Of a stretch of 64,000 nt of DNA, positions 24,283 to 33,376 are shown in pieces. The position numbers and the translations under genes are program-made. Source of the stretch: Candidatus Thiothrix anitrata. Its GTDB lineage: Bacteria > Pseudomonadota > Gammaproteobacteria > Thiotrichales > Thiotrichaceae. Positions within the stretch are counted from its first letter, which is position 1, and every line of letters begins with the position of its first letter. The notes under the pieces were generated by a model that was not told the origin of the DNA, ran no database searches, and saw only the letters and a list, made by a program, of their open reading frames with translations. The DNA lies in contig NZ_CP072800.1 of assembly GCF_017901155.1 (NCBI RefSeq), forward strand, positions 709,283 through 773,282, given 5' to 3'.

Positions 24283-24855
24283 ATGGAACGCATTTGGATG
24301 ACAGTAAGTTTAATGTTCGTCAGTACCGCTGCGCTGGCACATACCGGGCATGATGTACACGGTTTTGCCAGTGGTGTAGCACACCCATTTGGCGGTTTGG
24401 ATCATTTGCTGGCGATGCTGGCGGTGGGTATGTGGTCAGCAGCGGCAATGCCGCGCCAGTGGTGGGCGGGTGCTGCGGCATTTATGGCAGCAATGCTAAT
24501 CGGCGCGATCCTCGGTATTGGCGGCGTGACATTGCCACTACTTGAGCCGAGTATTGCCTTGTCGGTGATCATCATGGGCTTGTTGGTGATTGGTTTTGCG
24601 CGTCTGGGGGCATTTCCAGCCTTGGGCTTGATTGCTGCGTTCGCACTGTTCCACGGCAATGCACACGGGGTAGAAGCCCCCATTGGTGGCGCAGTGGCAT
24701 TGTATTTATTAGGCTTCTTGCTGAGCACCGGATTACTACATTTGGCGGGCGTTGGAGTCGGCGCGTTGGCTGTGCGCAGTACGCGGCAATGGATGTTGCG
24801 TTTGCTGGGCGCAGGCATGAGCGTTGTGGGCGCGTGGTTGTTGCTCGCTGGTTAA
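24283..24855 (+). CDS. hupE: HupE/UreJ-family nickel transporter
   Basis: This 190-residue protein has a cleavable signal ending at ALAH, then His-rich HTGHDVHGF and the family motif HPFGGLDHLLAML, followed by about six membrane helices. HupE/UreJ proteins import nickel for hydrogenase or urease. The hypABCDE genes directly downstream (hypA starts five bases after the stop) make the hydrogenase role nearly certain. The ribosome site is AGGAGAA. Confidence 0.9.
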   Translation: MERIWMTVSLMFVSTAALAHTGHDVHGFASGVAHPFGGLDHLLAMLAVGMWSAAAMPRQWWAGAAAFMAAMLIGAILGIGGVTLPLLEPSIALSVIIMGLLVIGFARLGAFPALGLIAAFALFHGNAHGVEAPIGGAVALYLLGFLLSTGLLHLAGVGVGALAVRSTRQWMLRLLGAGMSVVGAWLLLAG

Positions 24856-24859
24856 TGCC

Positions 24860-25201
24860 ATGCATGAAATGTCACTGTGTGAGGGCGTGTTACAAATACT
24901 GGAAGACGAAGCCCAACGCCAACATTTCAGTAAGGTGAAGGCGGTGTGGCTGGAAATTGGCACAATGTCGGGTGTGGAAATTGAAGCCATGCGCTTTTGT
25001 TTTGACGTAATCGTGCGCAATACCCTAGCCGACGAAGCCACGCTGAACATTATCGAAATTCCCGCCGAAGCATGGTGCGTGGATTGTGCGCAAACGATCA
25101 GCATCCAACAACGTTATGATGCCTGCCCGCATTGCGGCGGTTATTCATTACAAGTCATACGCGGGGAAGCTATGCGAATCAAAGAACTGGAGGTGGAATA
25201 A
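24860..25201 (+). CDS. hypA: Hydrogenase nickel insertion protein HypA
   Basis: The start at 24860 gives the conserved N-terminus MHEMSLCEG, whose His2 binds nickel, and a 113-residue protein of standard size. A structural zinc site is formed by CVDCAQ and CPHCGG (about residues 74-94). HypA delivers nickel to the hydrogenase large subunit with HypB. Its stop shares a base with the hypB start (TAATG). Confidence 0.95.
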   Translation: MHEMSLCEGVLQILEDEAQRQHFSKVKAVWLEIGTMSGVEIEAMRFCFDVIVRNTLADEATLNIIEIPAEAWCVDCAQTISIQQRYDACPHCGGYSLQVIRGEAMRIKELEVE

Positions 25202-26100
25202 TGTGTACAGTCTGCGGTTGCGGTGAAGGTCAACTCAAAATCGAAGGTCAGACAATACCTCCTCCCCATTCAGCCATTCGCGGGAAACATCACCACCATC
25301 ATAATCATGAGCACTCGCATCATCACGACCATGATCATCATCAGCACGGGCATACTCACGATTACGGGCAAGGTGCGGCTCACGCCCATGCACCCGGCAT
25401 GACCCAAGCCCGCATGGTACAAATTGAGCAAGATATTCTCGGTAAAAACAACCAGTACGCAGCCCACAACCGCCAGCATTTCGCCCAACATGGTATTCTC
25501 GCGCTCAACCTTGTTTCCAGTCCCGGTTCAGGCAAAACCACTTTACTGACCGAAACCCTGAGCCGATTGCAAGGCAATGTACCACTGGCTGTAATCGAAG
25601 GCGACCAACAAACCAGCAATGACGCAGAACGCATCCGTGAAACTGGCGTACCCGCCCTGCAAATCAACACCGGTAAAGGTTGCCATCTGGACGCGCACAT
25701 GGTCGGGCACGCCCTCGAAGCCCTACCAATCGAAGACGGTGGTATCCTGTTTATCGAAAACGTTGGCAATCTGGTATGCCCGGCAGCTTTCGACTTAGGC
25801 GAAGCCCACAAAGTTGCCATCCTTTCCGTCACCGAGGGTGAAGACAAACCCATCAAATACCCTGACATGTTTCACGCGGCTGACGTAATGATCCTCAACA
25901 AAATCGACCTGTTGCCGTATCTCAACTTCGACATGGCAAAATGTGAAGCATACGCCCGTCGGGTCAACCCTAATATCCAGATTTTGCACGTTTCTGCCAC
26001 CAGCGGCGAGGGTATGGATAGCTGGATTCATTGGCTGCAACAACACAAAGGAACGCCCCATGTGCCTCGGCATCCCCGGACAAATTACCGAACTGGTTGA
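25201..26100 (+). CDS. hypB: Hydrogenase nickel incorporation GTPase HypB
   Basis: This 299-residue protein opens with MCTVCGCG, the high-affinity nickel site. A long His-rich stretch follows (about residues 34-65, more than 15 His) and probably stores nickel. The SIMIBI GTPase domain then has Walker [10 protein letters not shown] (about 102-110) and NKIDLLP (base specificity, about 235). GTP hydrolysis drives nickel transfer with HypA. It overlaps hypC by 41 bases, so the set is tightly coupled. Confidence 0.96.
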   Translation: MCTVCGCGEGQLKIEGQTIPPPHSAIRGKHHHHHNHEHSHHHDHDHHQHGHTHDYGQGAAHAHAPGMTQARMVQIEQDILGKNNQYAAHNRQHFAQHGILALNLVSSPGSGKTTLLTETLSRLQGNVPLAVIEGDQQTSNDAERIRETGVPALQINTGKGCHLDAHMVGHALEALPIEDGGILFIENVGNLVCPAAFDLGEAHKVAILSVTEGEDKPIKYPDMFHAADVMILNKIDLLPYLNFDMAKCEAYARRVNPNIQILHVSATSGEGMDSWIHWLQQHKGTPHVPRHPRTNYRTG

Positions 26101-26344
26101 CCTTGAATTCCTCGTTGCCAAAGTGGACATCGGCGGGGTGAAACGCGATGTCATTATCACTTGCGTGGTCGACGACGAACATCCTGCTGAAAGTTGCGTT
26201 GGCGATTGGGTGTTGGTACACGCGGGTTTCGCGATGAGCCGGTTGGATGAGGAAGAAGCTGCTCGCACGCTGGCTTTACTGGCAGAACTTGGTGATATGC
26301 AGGCAGAGATCGATCTGATGCGGCAAGTTGGGGCTTCCACATGA
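26060..26344 (+). CDS. hypC: Hydrogenase assembly chaperone HypC
   Basis: The start at 26060 yields the invariant MCLGIPG N-terminus with the essential Cys2 and a 94-residue protein. HypC, with HypD, carries the Fe(CN)2CO unit to the large-subunit precursor. The start lies inside hypB and the stop overlaps hypD (ATGA). Confidence 0.95.
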   Translation: MCLGIPGQITELVDLEFLVAKVDIGGVKRDVIITCVVDDEHPAESCVGDWVLVHAGFAMSRLDEEEAARTLALLAELGDMQAEIDLMRQVGAST

Positions 26345-27471
26345 AATACATGGATGAGTTTCGTGACCCTGCTACCGCCAAAAAATTAGTAGCTGAAATC
26401 CACAAGTTGGCTTCGACTTCGCTCAGTCAACGGAAGCCGCTGCAAGTCATGGAGTTCTGCGGTGGGCATACGCATACCTTGTTCAAATACGGCATCGAAT
26501 CCATGTTGCCGGACAATATTGAAATGGTGCATGGCCCCGGTTGCCCAGTGTGTGTATTGCCGATGGTGCGAGTCGACGATTGCGTGGCAATTGCGGAACA
26601 GCCCGGCGTGATTTTCACCACCTTTGGCGATGCCATGCGTGTCCCCGGTACGCGCAAAAGCCTGCTGCAAGCCAAGGCGGATGGTTGCGATGTGCGTATG
26701 GTGTATTCGCCGATGGATGCGCTGGTCATTGCTCGCAAAAATCCTGAGCGCGACGTGGTGTTTTTTGCGTTGGGGTTTGAAACCACCATGCCCAGTACCG
26801 CGCTGACGCTGTTGCAAGCACACCGTGAAGGGCTGAAAAACTTTTCGCTGTTCTGCAATCACATAACTACGCCTGCGACGATGCGGGCGATTCTCACCGA
26901 CCCTGATTTGCGGCTGGATGGGTTCCTTGCACCCGGTCACGTCAGCATGGTAATCGGCGCACACCCCTATGATTTCGTGACCCGCGATTACCACAAGCCG
27001 CTGGTGATTACCGGCTTTGAACCGCTGGATATTTTGCAAGCCTTGTGGATGCTGGTGAAGCAGTTTGCCGAAAGGCGTTGCGAGGTCGAAAACCAATATG
27101 CGCGGATTGTGCCAGAGGCGGGCAATGTCGCGGGCTTGAAAGCGATTGCCGAGGTTTACGAAACGCGGGAACACAGCGAGTTTCGGGGTTTGGGAAATAT
27201 TGGTGATGCAGGAATCCAGATTCGGGAAGCGTATGCGGCTTACGATGCGGAGAAGAAGTTTAAGCTGCAAACGACGGCGAGTACCCACGATCCCGAACAC
27301 CTCAAATGCGCGGATGTATTGCGCGGGGTGATAAAACCGTGGGATTGCCCGGCGTTTGGAAAAGTCTGTAACCCACAAAGTCCGTTAGGGGCGTTGATGG
27401 TATCACCTGAGGGTTCGTGCGCGGCGTATTACGCTTACGGCAAGCTGGCGAAACACAAGGAAACCACATGA
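26341..27471 (+). CDS. hypD: Hydrogenase formation protein HypD
   Basis: This 376-residue Fe-S protein is of standard length. Signatures are MEFCGGHTH (about residues 36-44), HGPGCPVC (the catalytic Cys pair, about 63-70) and the C-terminal Cys-rich cluster region with PWDCPAFGKVCNP and EGSCAAYY, which binds a [4Fe-4S] cluster. It assembles the Fe(CN)2CO cofactor with HypC. It overlaps hypC and hypE by four bases each. Confidence 0.96.
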   Translation: MKYMDEFRDPATAKKLVAEIHKLASTSLSQRKPLQVMEFCGGHTHTLFKYGIESMLPDNIEMVHGPGCPVCVLPMVRVDDCVAIAEQPGVIFTTFGDAMRVPGTRKSLLQAKADGCDVRMVYSPMDALVIARKNPERDVVFFALGFETTMPSTALTLLQAHREGLKNFSLFCNHITTPATMRAILTDPDLRLDGFLAPGHVSMVIGAHPYDFVTRDYHKPLVITGFEPLDILQALWMLVKQFAERRCEVENQYARIVPEAGNVAGLKAIAEVYETREHSEFRGLGNIGDAGIQIREAYAAYDAEKKFKLQTTASTHDPEHLKCADVLRGVIKPWDCPAFGKVCNPQSPLGALMVSPEGSCAAYYAYGKLAKHKETT

Positions 27472-28493
27472 ATCTCAACGGCACTATCACCCTCGCCCAC
27501 GGCAGCGGCGGACGCGCCATGCATCAACTGGTCGACGATCTTATTCGCCGCACCTTTAGCAATCCACTGCTAGAAACAGGCGAAGATCAAGCCCGTATCC
27601 CGCTGGCAGAACTGGCAGCACTGGGGGATAGATTAGCCTTCACCACCGATTCCTACGTCGTTACCCCGCTGGAGTTCCCCGGTGGCAATATCGGCACACT
27701 CGCCATCAATGGCACGGTCAATGATTTGGCGGTCGGTGGCGCAAAGCCGCTGTACTTGAGTTGCGGTTTCATCATTGAGGAAGGTTTACCGCTGGAAACC
27801 TTCGCTCGCATTTTGCAAGCCATGCGCTTGGCTGCGGATGAAGCGGGGGTACAAATCGTCACGGGCGATACCAAAGTGGTGCAACGCGGCGGCGCGGATA
27901 AGCTGTTTATCAATACCGCTGGTGTAGGCGTAATTCCCGCAGGTTTCAACCCGTCCGCTGGCGGTGCGCAAGTGGGCGATGTGGTCATTGTCAACGGCTG
28001 GTTGGGCGATCATGGCGCGGCAATCCTGAATGCGCGGGGCGATTTGGCGTTGGAGGCGGATATTGAATCCGATTGCGCCCCGTTGAATGCGCTGGTGGAA
28101 GCGATGTTTGCGGCTTGCGCTGACATCCATTGCTTGCGCGATGCAACCCGTGGCGGATTGGCGACGGTACTGAATGAATTTGCGGAGCGTTCCTGCGTCG
28201 ATATTGTGCTGAAAGAAACGGCATTGCCGATTCGTACTCCGGTGCGCGGCATGTGCGAAATCCTCGGCCTTGACCCGCTGTACTTGGCGAATGAGGGCAA
28301 GTTGGTAGCGGTCGTTCCCGCAGCAGCGGCGCAAGCGGTGTTGGTAGCGATGCAACGCATCCCCGAAGGCCGTGATAGCCGCATTATCGGCGAAGTGCTG
28401 GAAGGCAACGGTCATGTGATCTTGCAAACCGCTTTCGGTGGGGAACGGATTGTTGATATGCTGCCCGGAGAGCAGTTACCGCGCATTTGCTGA
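27468..28493 (+). CDS. hypE: Hydrogenase maturation dehydratase HypE
   Basis: This 341-residue PurM-like ATPase dehydrates the thiocarboxamide on its own C-terminal Cys to a cyano ligand. LAHGSGGRAMHQL near the start and the terminal PRIC (Cys at the last position) are diagnostic. It ends the hupE-hypABCDE run. HypF, which would supply the carbamoyl group, and hydrogenase structural genes are not in the window and must lie elsewhere. The hsdM gene follows after 40 bases but is probably unrelated. Confidence 0.96.
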   Translation: MNLNGTITLAHGSGGRAMHQLVDDLIRRTFSNPLLETGEDQARIPLAELAALGDRLAFTTDSYVVTPLEFPGGNIGTLAINGTVNDLAVGGAKPLYLSCGFIIEEGLPLETFARILQAMRLAADEAGVQIVTGDTKVVQRGGADKLFINTAGVGVIPAGFNPSAGGAQVGDVVIVNGWLGDHGAAILNARGDLALEADIESDCAPLNALVEAMFAACADIHCLRDATRGGLATVLNEFAERSCVDIVLKETALPIRTPVRGMCEILGLDPLYLANEGKLVAVVPAAAAQAVLVAMQRIPEGRDSRIIGEVLEGNGHVILQTAFGGERIVDMLPGEQLPRIC

Positions 28494-28533
28494 AGGTACA
28501 TGCACCTTAAAATTTCCGCGCAAAAGGCAAATC

Positions 28534-30117
28534 ATGGCACTAACCCCGACCAGCAAACCATCCGGCAAAGGTTTTGAAGAATCCCTGTGGGATACCGCCA
28601 ATAAATTACGCGGCACGGTGGAATCTTCCGAATACAAACACGTTATTCTCAGCCTGATTTTCCTGAAATTCGCCAGCGATAAATTCACCGAGCGCGAACA
28701 GGAGTTGATCGACGAAGGCAAGGAAGCCTATCTCGACATGGTGGAGTTTTACACCATGAAAAACGTGTTTTACCTGCCCGAAGCTGCCCGCTGGCTTTAC
28801 ATCCAAACCTACGCCAAACAGCCCGATATTGCCCTCAAGATCGACACCGCGTTGGCGACGCTGGAAAAGCACAATAAGGCGTTGAAAGGTGCGTTGCCCG
28901 ACAATTACTTTTCACGCCTTGGCCTCGACTCCAGCAAACTGGCGGCGTTGATCGACACCATCAGCAATATCGATACCACCCACGACAAGGAAAACGATGT
29001 GGTCGGGCGGGTGTATGAATATTTCCTCGGCAAGTTTGCTGCATCAGAAGGCAAAGGCGGCGGCGAATTCTATACGCCCAAATGCGTGGTCAACCTGATT
29101 GCGGAAATGATTGAACCGTACAAGGGCAAGATTTACGACCCGTGCTGCGGTTCGGGCGGGATGTTCGTGCAGTCGGTCAAATTTGTGCAAAGTCATCACG
29201 GCAATCAAAAAGACATTTCGATTTACGGGCAGGAAAACACCAGCACCACCTATAAGCTGGCGAAAATGAACCTCGCTATCCGGGGCATTGCCGGAAACTT
29301 GGGCGATGTGCCAGCCGATACCTTTTTCAAGGATCAGCACCCCGAACTCAAAGCCGATTTCATTATGGCGAACCCGCCCTTTAACCTGAAAGATTGGCGC
29401 GGTGCGGATGAACTGACCAGTGACCCGCGCTGGGCTGGCTACGAAGTGCCACCCACGGGCAACGCCAACTATGCGTGGATTCTGCACATGATTGCCAAGC
29501 TTTCCGCCAATGGGGTAGCGGGCTTTGTGATGGCGAATGGCTCGATGTCGACCAATACCAACTCGGAAGGCGAAATCCGCAAGAAGATTATCGAAAACGA
29601 TCTAGTCGATTGTATGATCGCACTACCGGGGCAGTTGTTTTACACCACGCAGATTCCGGTGTGTTTGTGGTTTCTCAGCAGAAACAAGAACCCTCACCCC
29701 AGCCCTCTCCCTGAGGGAGAGGGAGTACAGCAGTTCCGTGACCGTCGGGGTGAAACGCTGTTCATTGATGCCCGCAATAGGGGTTCGATGGTCGACCGCA
29801 CCCACAAAGAATTGACCAGCGATGACATCGCCGCGATTGCCCGCACCTATCACGCTTGGCGCGGTGAAAAGAAAGACGGCAGTTACGCAGACACCGCCGG
29901 ATTTTGCAAAGCCGCCACCCTCGCTGACATCAAAGCCAATGACTACGTGCTGACACCGGGGCGTTATGTGGGCGCGGCGGAAATCGAAGACGACGGCATC
30001 GCGTTTGAAACCAAAATGGAAGAACTGACGCGCACGCTTTACCAGCAAATGCAGCAGGTGGAGACGCTGGATGCGGTGATTCGCAAGAATTTGGCGGTGT
30101 TGGGGTATGGGGAATGA
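28534..30117 (+). CDS. hsdM: Type I restriction-modification DNA methyltransferase subunit HsdM (orphan)
   Basis: The ATG at 28534 gives 527 residues, the standard length. The N-terminal helical domain is followed by the N6-adenine methylase core with DPCCGSGGMF (S-adenosylmethionine binding, about residues 203-212) and NPPFNLKDW (catalytic, about 280). An in-frame insertion of about 14 residues (PHPSPLPEGEG region, about 387-400) comes from a palindromic repeat. HsdS, needed for target recognition, and HsdR are missing. The next genes are brnTA, an insertion sequence and a short C-terminal fragment that may be from hsdR. The methylase is probably inactive or depends on an HsdS encoded elsewhere. 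Confidence 0.9.
   Translation: MALTPTSKPSGKGFEESLWDTANKLRGTVESSEYKHVILSLIFLKFASDKFTEREQELIDEGKEAYLDMVEFYTMKNVFYLPEAARWLYIQTYAKQPDIALKIDTALATLEKHNKALKGALPDNYFSRLGLDSSKLAALIDTISNIDTTHDKENDVVGRVYEYFLGKFAASEGKGGGEFYTPKCVVNLIAEMIEPYKGKIYDPCCGSGGMFVQSVKFVQSHHGNQKDISIYGQENTSTTYKLAKMNLAIRGIAGNLGDVPADTFFKDQHPELKADFIMANPPFNLKDWRGADELTSDPRWAGYEVPPTGNANYAWILHMIAKLSANGVAGFVMANGSMSTNTNSEGEIRKKIIENDLVDCMIALPGQLFYTTQIPVCLWFLSRNKNPHPSPLPEGEGVQQFRDRRGETLFIDARNRGSMVDRTHKELTSDDIAAIARTYHAWRGEKKDGSYADTAGFCKAATLADIKANDYVLTPGRYVGAAEIEDDGIAFETKMEELTRTLYQQMQQVETLDAVIRKNLAVLGYGE
29690..29727 (+). repeat. Palindromic repeat inserted in frame within hsdM
   Basis: CCCTCACCCCAGCCCTCTCC leads into a 9-bp stem (CCCTCTCCC, TGA, GGGAGAGGG at 29703-29723). 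This word family (encoding NPHPSPLPEGEG) is known as a dispersed intergenic repeat in many proteobacterial genomes. Here it is translated as part of HsdM. Confidence 0.75.
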
Positions 30118-30122
30118 TCAAT

Positions 30123-30151
30123 TTGACAGCTTAATTTTTTGTACATACAAT
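30123..30151 (+). promoter_or_regulatory. Sigma-70 promoter of brnTA
   Basis: A consensus -35 TTGACA (30123-30128), a 17-base spacer and TACAAT (30146-30151) lie 24 bases before brnT. BrnA probably represses this promoter. Confidence 0.85.
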
Positions 30152-30174
30152 AAATAAAAATAAGGATTTCCCAC

Positions 30175-30444
30175 ATGAACGTAACCTGTGATCCGAAAAA
30201 AGATGCACTCAATATCCGTAGCCACCACATTTCGTTGAATGAGGCTAAACGGATGGAGTGGGATACATTTATTGCGCGTGAAGATACTCGCTTTGCTTAC
30301 GGTGAAATGCGAATGATCGGTTTCGGTTACATTGGGATGACGTTGTACTGCCTAGTGTATGTAGAACACGATGAGGAAAACTGGCGGGCTATCAGTTTGC
30401 GAGAAGCAACCAAGAAGGAGATTAACGATTATGCCAAAGCTTAA
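30175..30444 (+). CDS. brnT: BrnT-family ribonuclease toxin
   Basis: This 89-residue protein opens with CDPKKDALNIRSHHISLNEA, matching the BrnT start DxxKxxxNxxKHxIsf, and ends with ISLREATKKEINDY, matching the conserved ISxRxAtkkE. BrnT folds like RelE and cleaves RNA. It overlaps brnA by 14 bases in the standard toxin-first order. ORF length and motifs suggest it is intact. Confidence 0.85.
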   Translation: MNVTCDPKKDALNIRSHHISLNEAKRMEWDTFIAREDTRFAYGEMRMIGFGYIGMTLYCLVYVEHDEENWRAISLREATKKEINDYAKA

Positions 30445-30721
30445 AGTAGGGACTATTTTCCCAACAGACGCAGAAGATGCACAAATTCGGGCTGGGATTG
30501 CCGCTGACCCTGATACCTATGAGGTGACAAGTGCTGAGGAATGGGCGCAGATGAAACCAGTGTCAATGCGGGGTCGCCCGAAAGCTGATGTCACGAAGGA
30601 TCGAATCACAGTGCGCTTGTCTGCTGAGGTAACAGAGTATTTCAAGGCATCGGGCAAAGGTTGGCAAACTCGTATGGATCAAGTGTTGCGTGAATATGTA
30701 GCGCAACATAAAGCAGCTTGA
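30431..30721 (+). CDS. brnA: BrnA-family antitoxin
   Basis: The ATG at 30431 gives 96 residues. The C-terminal half (ITVRLSAEVTEYFKASGKGWQTRMDQVLREYV) is the BrnA ribbon-helix-helix domain, and GRPKAD before it is typical. BrnA neutralises BrnT and represses the operon. Its stop is only 11 bases from the left end of the insertion sequence. Confidence 0.88.
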   Translation: MPKLKVGTIFPTDAEDAQIRAGIAADPDTYEVTSAEEWAQMKPVSMRGRPKADVTKDRITVRLSAEVTEYFKASGKGWQTRMDQVLREYVAQHKAA

Positions 30722-30732
30722 TGATGCGAAAT

Positions 30733-30767
30733 GGCTCTTCGGTAATTCCCGTGGTGAGCCACAACAT
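30733..30767 (+). repeat. Left terminal inverted repeat of the ISL3 element
   Basis: These 35 bases are the exact reverse complement of 32075-32109. Similarity continues inward for a few bases with mismatches. Confidence 0.95.
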
Positions 30768-30811
30768 ATAGTATTGAGGCTATCTCAACCATCGGCAGGT
30801 AGAAGCTAACA

Positions 30812-32062
30812 ATGACCGCAACCTTCCAAATTCCGCTCGACATTCCCGATGTTCACATACTATCAACCCGTTCTGGTGAAAAGGGTGAATTCATCCTAGA
30901 GGTGGAAAGCAGCCTGAACGCGACGACTTGCCGCCGTTGTGGGCGGGAGATCACGGAGTTTCATGGTTATGATCAACCGATCCTGCTGCGCCACCTGCCG
31001 GTATTTGGGCGTGATGTATGGATAGAAATCCGCCCCAAACGTTACCGTTGCCCTCACTGTGATGATCACCCGACCACAACTCAACGACTAAGCTGGCACG
31101 AACCACGTAGCCCGCACACCAAAGCGTTTGATGCTTGGTTGGTGAGCATGTTGGGTAATTCCACGGTAAGCGATGTTAGCCGCCGTTGCCATGTCGGGCA
31201 TGATGCGGTGGAAGGGGCGGTTAATCGTTGCATCCGTGCCAAGGTGGACTGGGCGGATTACACCCAATTACGCACCTTGGGTATTGACGAGATAGCCCTG
31301 AAGAAAGGTCACAAGGATTTTGTCGCGATCATCACCACCTTGGATAAGAACGACCAAGTTTGTGTACTGGCAATCCTACCCAATCGTCTAAAAGAAACGG
31401 TGGTGACGTTTCTCAACAGCATTCCCGCGCACCTGAAAGCCACGGTAAAGCGCGTTTGCTGCGATATGCATGAAGGTTACAGCAACGCCATCAAGGAAAC
31501 GTTGCCCCATGCGCACATCGTGGTTGACCGTTTCCATGTGGCACAATACTACAACAAGGCGGTGGACAATTTGCGCAAAGAAACGCTGACAACACTCAAG
31601 AAAAACCTTCCAGAGGACATCTACCAACAGTACTGTCAGGGGATGTTATGGCCGTTTCGTCACCATTTCTGGTCGCTGGACGCCGAACAACAAGCACAAG
31701 TCAGCCATTTCTTGGGCTATGCGCCAGAACTGAAACAAGCATGGCTGTTACGTCATGAACTGACGGCAACCTTCATGAAATACCAAACCAAAGCCGAAGC
31801 CAAACAACAATTGGATGCTTGGAAACAGAAAGTGACGGAATCAGGGCTAAGCTGTTTCGATAAATTCCTGACCTTGCTCGAAACTTGGCAAGACAGCATT
31901 ACCAACTATTTTGAAGACCGGCATACGTCGGGTTTTGTCGAAGGCTTGAACAACAAGCTTAAAGTCATCAAACGACGCTGTTATGGCTTGTTGGATGTTA
32001 AACGATTTTTTCAGCAGATTCAGATTGATCTACGCTTTGCGCGAGGACAATCTTTTGCATAA
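30812..32062 (+). CDS. tnp: ISL3-family transposase
   Basis: This 416-residue protein has an N-terminal zinc finger (CRRCG about residue 41, CPHC about 80), then helix-turn-helix and the DDE domain. Likely catalytic residues are Asp in LGIDEIALKKGH (about 158), Asp in VVDRFHV (about 235, after CCDMHEGY) and Glu in SGFVEGLNNKLKVIKRR (about 376). The reading frame is complete, so the element may still be active. Confidence 0.95.
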   Translation: MTATFQIPLDIPDVHILSTRSGEKGEFILEVESSLNATTCRRCGREITEFHGYDQPILLRHLPVFGRDVWIEIRPKRYRCPHCDDHPTTTQRLSWHEPRSPHTKAFDAWLVSMLGNSTVSDVSRRCHVGHDAVEGAVNRCIRAKVDWADYTQLRTLGIDEIALKKGHKDFVAIITTLDKNDQVCVLAILPNRLKETVVTFLNSIPAHLKATVKRVCCDMHEGYSNAIKETLPHAHIVVDRFHVAQYYNKAVDNLRKETLTTLKKNLPEDIYQQYCQGMLWPFRHHFWSLDAEQQAQVSHFLGYAPELKQAWLLRHELTATFMKYQTKAEAKQQLDAWKQKVTESGLSCFDKFLTLLETWQDSITNYFEDRHTSGFVEGLNNKLKVIKRRCYGLLDVKRFFQQIQIDLRFARGQSFA

Positions 32063-32074
32063 GGTCAAAACTAC

Positions 32075-32109
32075 ATGTTGTGGCTCACCACGGGAATTAC
32101 CGAAGAGCC
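32075..32109 (-). repeat. Right terminal inverted repeat of the ISL3 element
   Basis: It is a perfect partner of the left end. A truncated coding remnant begins immediately outside it. Confidence 0.95.
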
Positions 32110-32178
32110 GACGAGGTTTACAAGGAAATCTTTGCGCAGGCGGAAAACTTCAAGCAATACCGCCACACAGGTGTTTGA
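32110..32178 (+). pseudogene. C-terminal remnant of a gene, possibly hsdR, cut by the insertion sequence
   Basis: Directly after the right end an open frame of 22 codons (DEVYKEIFAQAENFKQYRHT and three more) ends in TGA. The composition looks like the true C-terminus of a protein. An Ala-Glu-Asn-Phe-Lys ending is the kind seen at the end of some type I restriction HsdR subunits, and the lone hsdM lies on the other side of the element. The hsdR assignment is inference from a very short piece. Some 210 further bases before the next gene hold nothing I can identify. Confidence 0.4.
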
Positions 32179-32389
32179 CGTAAAAGATGAAAAAATGAAC
32201 TTATCGCCAACCAACACGTCAAACCTATAAACCTTAGCGGAACAGACCTGTTTGGATATTACCCGCCCTTAAGGTATGATAACGACCAGTAGATCATCGC
32301 GTTGAGTTTAGGCTGTATATGGGGCACGCAAGCCAGCGCAATCAAATAGATACTAATAATTCAACCACATAACGTGGAATGTACCAACT

Positions 32390-32881
32390 ATGGCTGATAA
32401 TAGTTCAAACGCACTACCCGCGAATTATGCAGGTACGGTAAGAGTTACTGTACGCGAGCGTGATTACTATGTTCACATGTCTGCACCCATGCCGATGATG
32501 TCGCTTGACGACCTCGAAAAGGCATTGGCAGTAAACCGGCAAATGATTAAAGACTCTCAGGAAAAAATGCGCGAAATGTTCCTGTTGGAAGCGTTCGAGT
32601 ATGCCGCACCTTGGGCTGTCGACTACGAAAGCCCGACGCAAAACGCAATTCAAGCGCACCTCAACATTAGCATGTTGATTCCTTTGATCAACCTTAAGGG
32701 CGGCAAGGCAACTTACGAGAAACCTGAAACCCTGAATGTGCAAACGCGCTTGGAATTAATGCGCAATACAGCGGAAAAAGCCGTATTCATGGATCATCAC
32801 ATGAACAAACACAACACGGTCAATGCCGCGTTTGGTATTACGTTGGTGGTGTTGCTGCTGTTATCTCTCACCCTGATCTGA
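32390..32881 (+). CDS. Tail-anchored membrane protein of unknown function
   Basis: This 163-residue protein is soluble and helical for most of its length and ends with one hydrophobic segment (AAFGITLVVLLLLSLTLI) with no charged tail, like a tail-anchored protein. No family is recognised. Its 3' end overlaps the end of the convergent CheW-like gene by 21 bases. Confidence 0.5.
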   Translation: MADNSSNALPANYAGTVRVTVRERDYYVHMSAPMPMMSLDDLEKALAVNRQMIKDSQEKMREMFLLEAFEYAAPWAVDYESPTQNAIQAHLNISMLIPLINLKGGKATYEKPETLNVQTRLELMRNTAEKAVFMDHHMNKHNTVNAAFGITLVVLLLLSLTLI

Positions 32882-33376
32882 CGCTGCCCGCGTTTGCTCG
32901 GTACTGAGCTGCAAGATTTCCGCCACCACCGCTTCAATTGCAGGCATGTCAGGAATAAAACACAGCAAATGTGAAGCCCGCACCTGCCGCGCCACGTAAG
33001 GGCAACGTTGCACATTGCCGCTGTGATCATTACGCAAGGTGTCCGGCAAAATTTCCAGTGTATTCAAACCACCACGCACCCGCAGGGCAATGAACGGTAA
33101 ACCTGCCATTGGTGAGAGCGTGTGTAAAATTAAGCATTTACCTTCATTGCTGAGGGTTTCCTCTTCTAACATGCACAGTGATTCCAGTGACACCACAGGT
33201 ATTTGACGGTTGCGCCATTGCAACCAGCCTTCCACACCGGGGTGGCTTGAGGAGCTTAATTGATTGCCGTCTACCAGTTCCGCCATGAGATTGAGTGGTA
33301 ACAATAAACTGGCTTTTTGCAGACGCACAATCAGGCATTTAATCGCTGGCAGATGATGATTATTTTCGTTTTTCAT
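32861..33376 (-). CDS. chpC: CheW-like adaptor at the end of the Pil-Chp operon (ChpC-like)
   Basis: This 171-residue protein is a single CheW-like domain (LLPLNLMAELVDG ... WLQWRNRQIPVVSLESL). CheW proteins link receptors to the CheA kinase. Its position after chpA, with a four-base overlap, matches ChpC of the Pseudomonas Pil-Chp system. It is divergent in sequence from the PilI gene of the same operon, consistent with a distinct adaptor role. Confidence 0.7.
   Translation of the reverse strand: MKNENNHHLPAIKCLIVRLQKASLLLPLNLMAELVDGNQLSSSSHPGVEGWLQWRNRQIPVVSLESLCMLEEETLSNEGKCLILHTLSPMAGLPFIALRVRGGLNTLEILPDTLRNDHSGNVQRCPYVARQVRASHLLCFIPDMPAIEAVVAEILQLSTEQTRAASDQGER

Larger units (their letters stand above)
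30733..32109 (+). mobile_element. Intact ISL3-family insertion sequence (1377 bp)
   Basis: Perfect 35-bp terminal inverted repeats (30733-30767 and 32075-32109, starting GGCTCTTCGGTAATTC) bound a single full-length transposase gene. ISL3 elements usually make an 8-bp target duplication. The flanks TGCGAAAT and GACGAGGT do not match, so this copy probably no longer sits in its original target context. Confidence 0.92.

Noticed and set aside
30725-32117. An 8-bp target duplication around the ISL3 element
   Set aside because: The flanks TGCGAAAT and GACGAGGT share only four of eight bases at matching positions.
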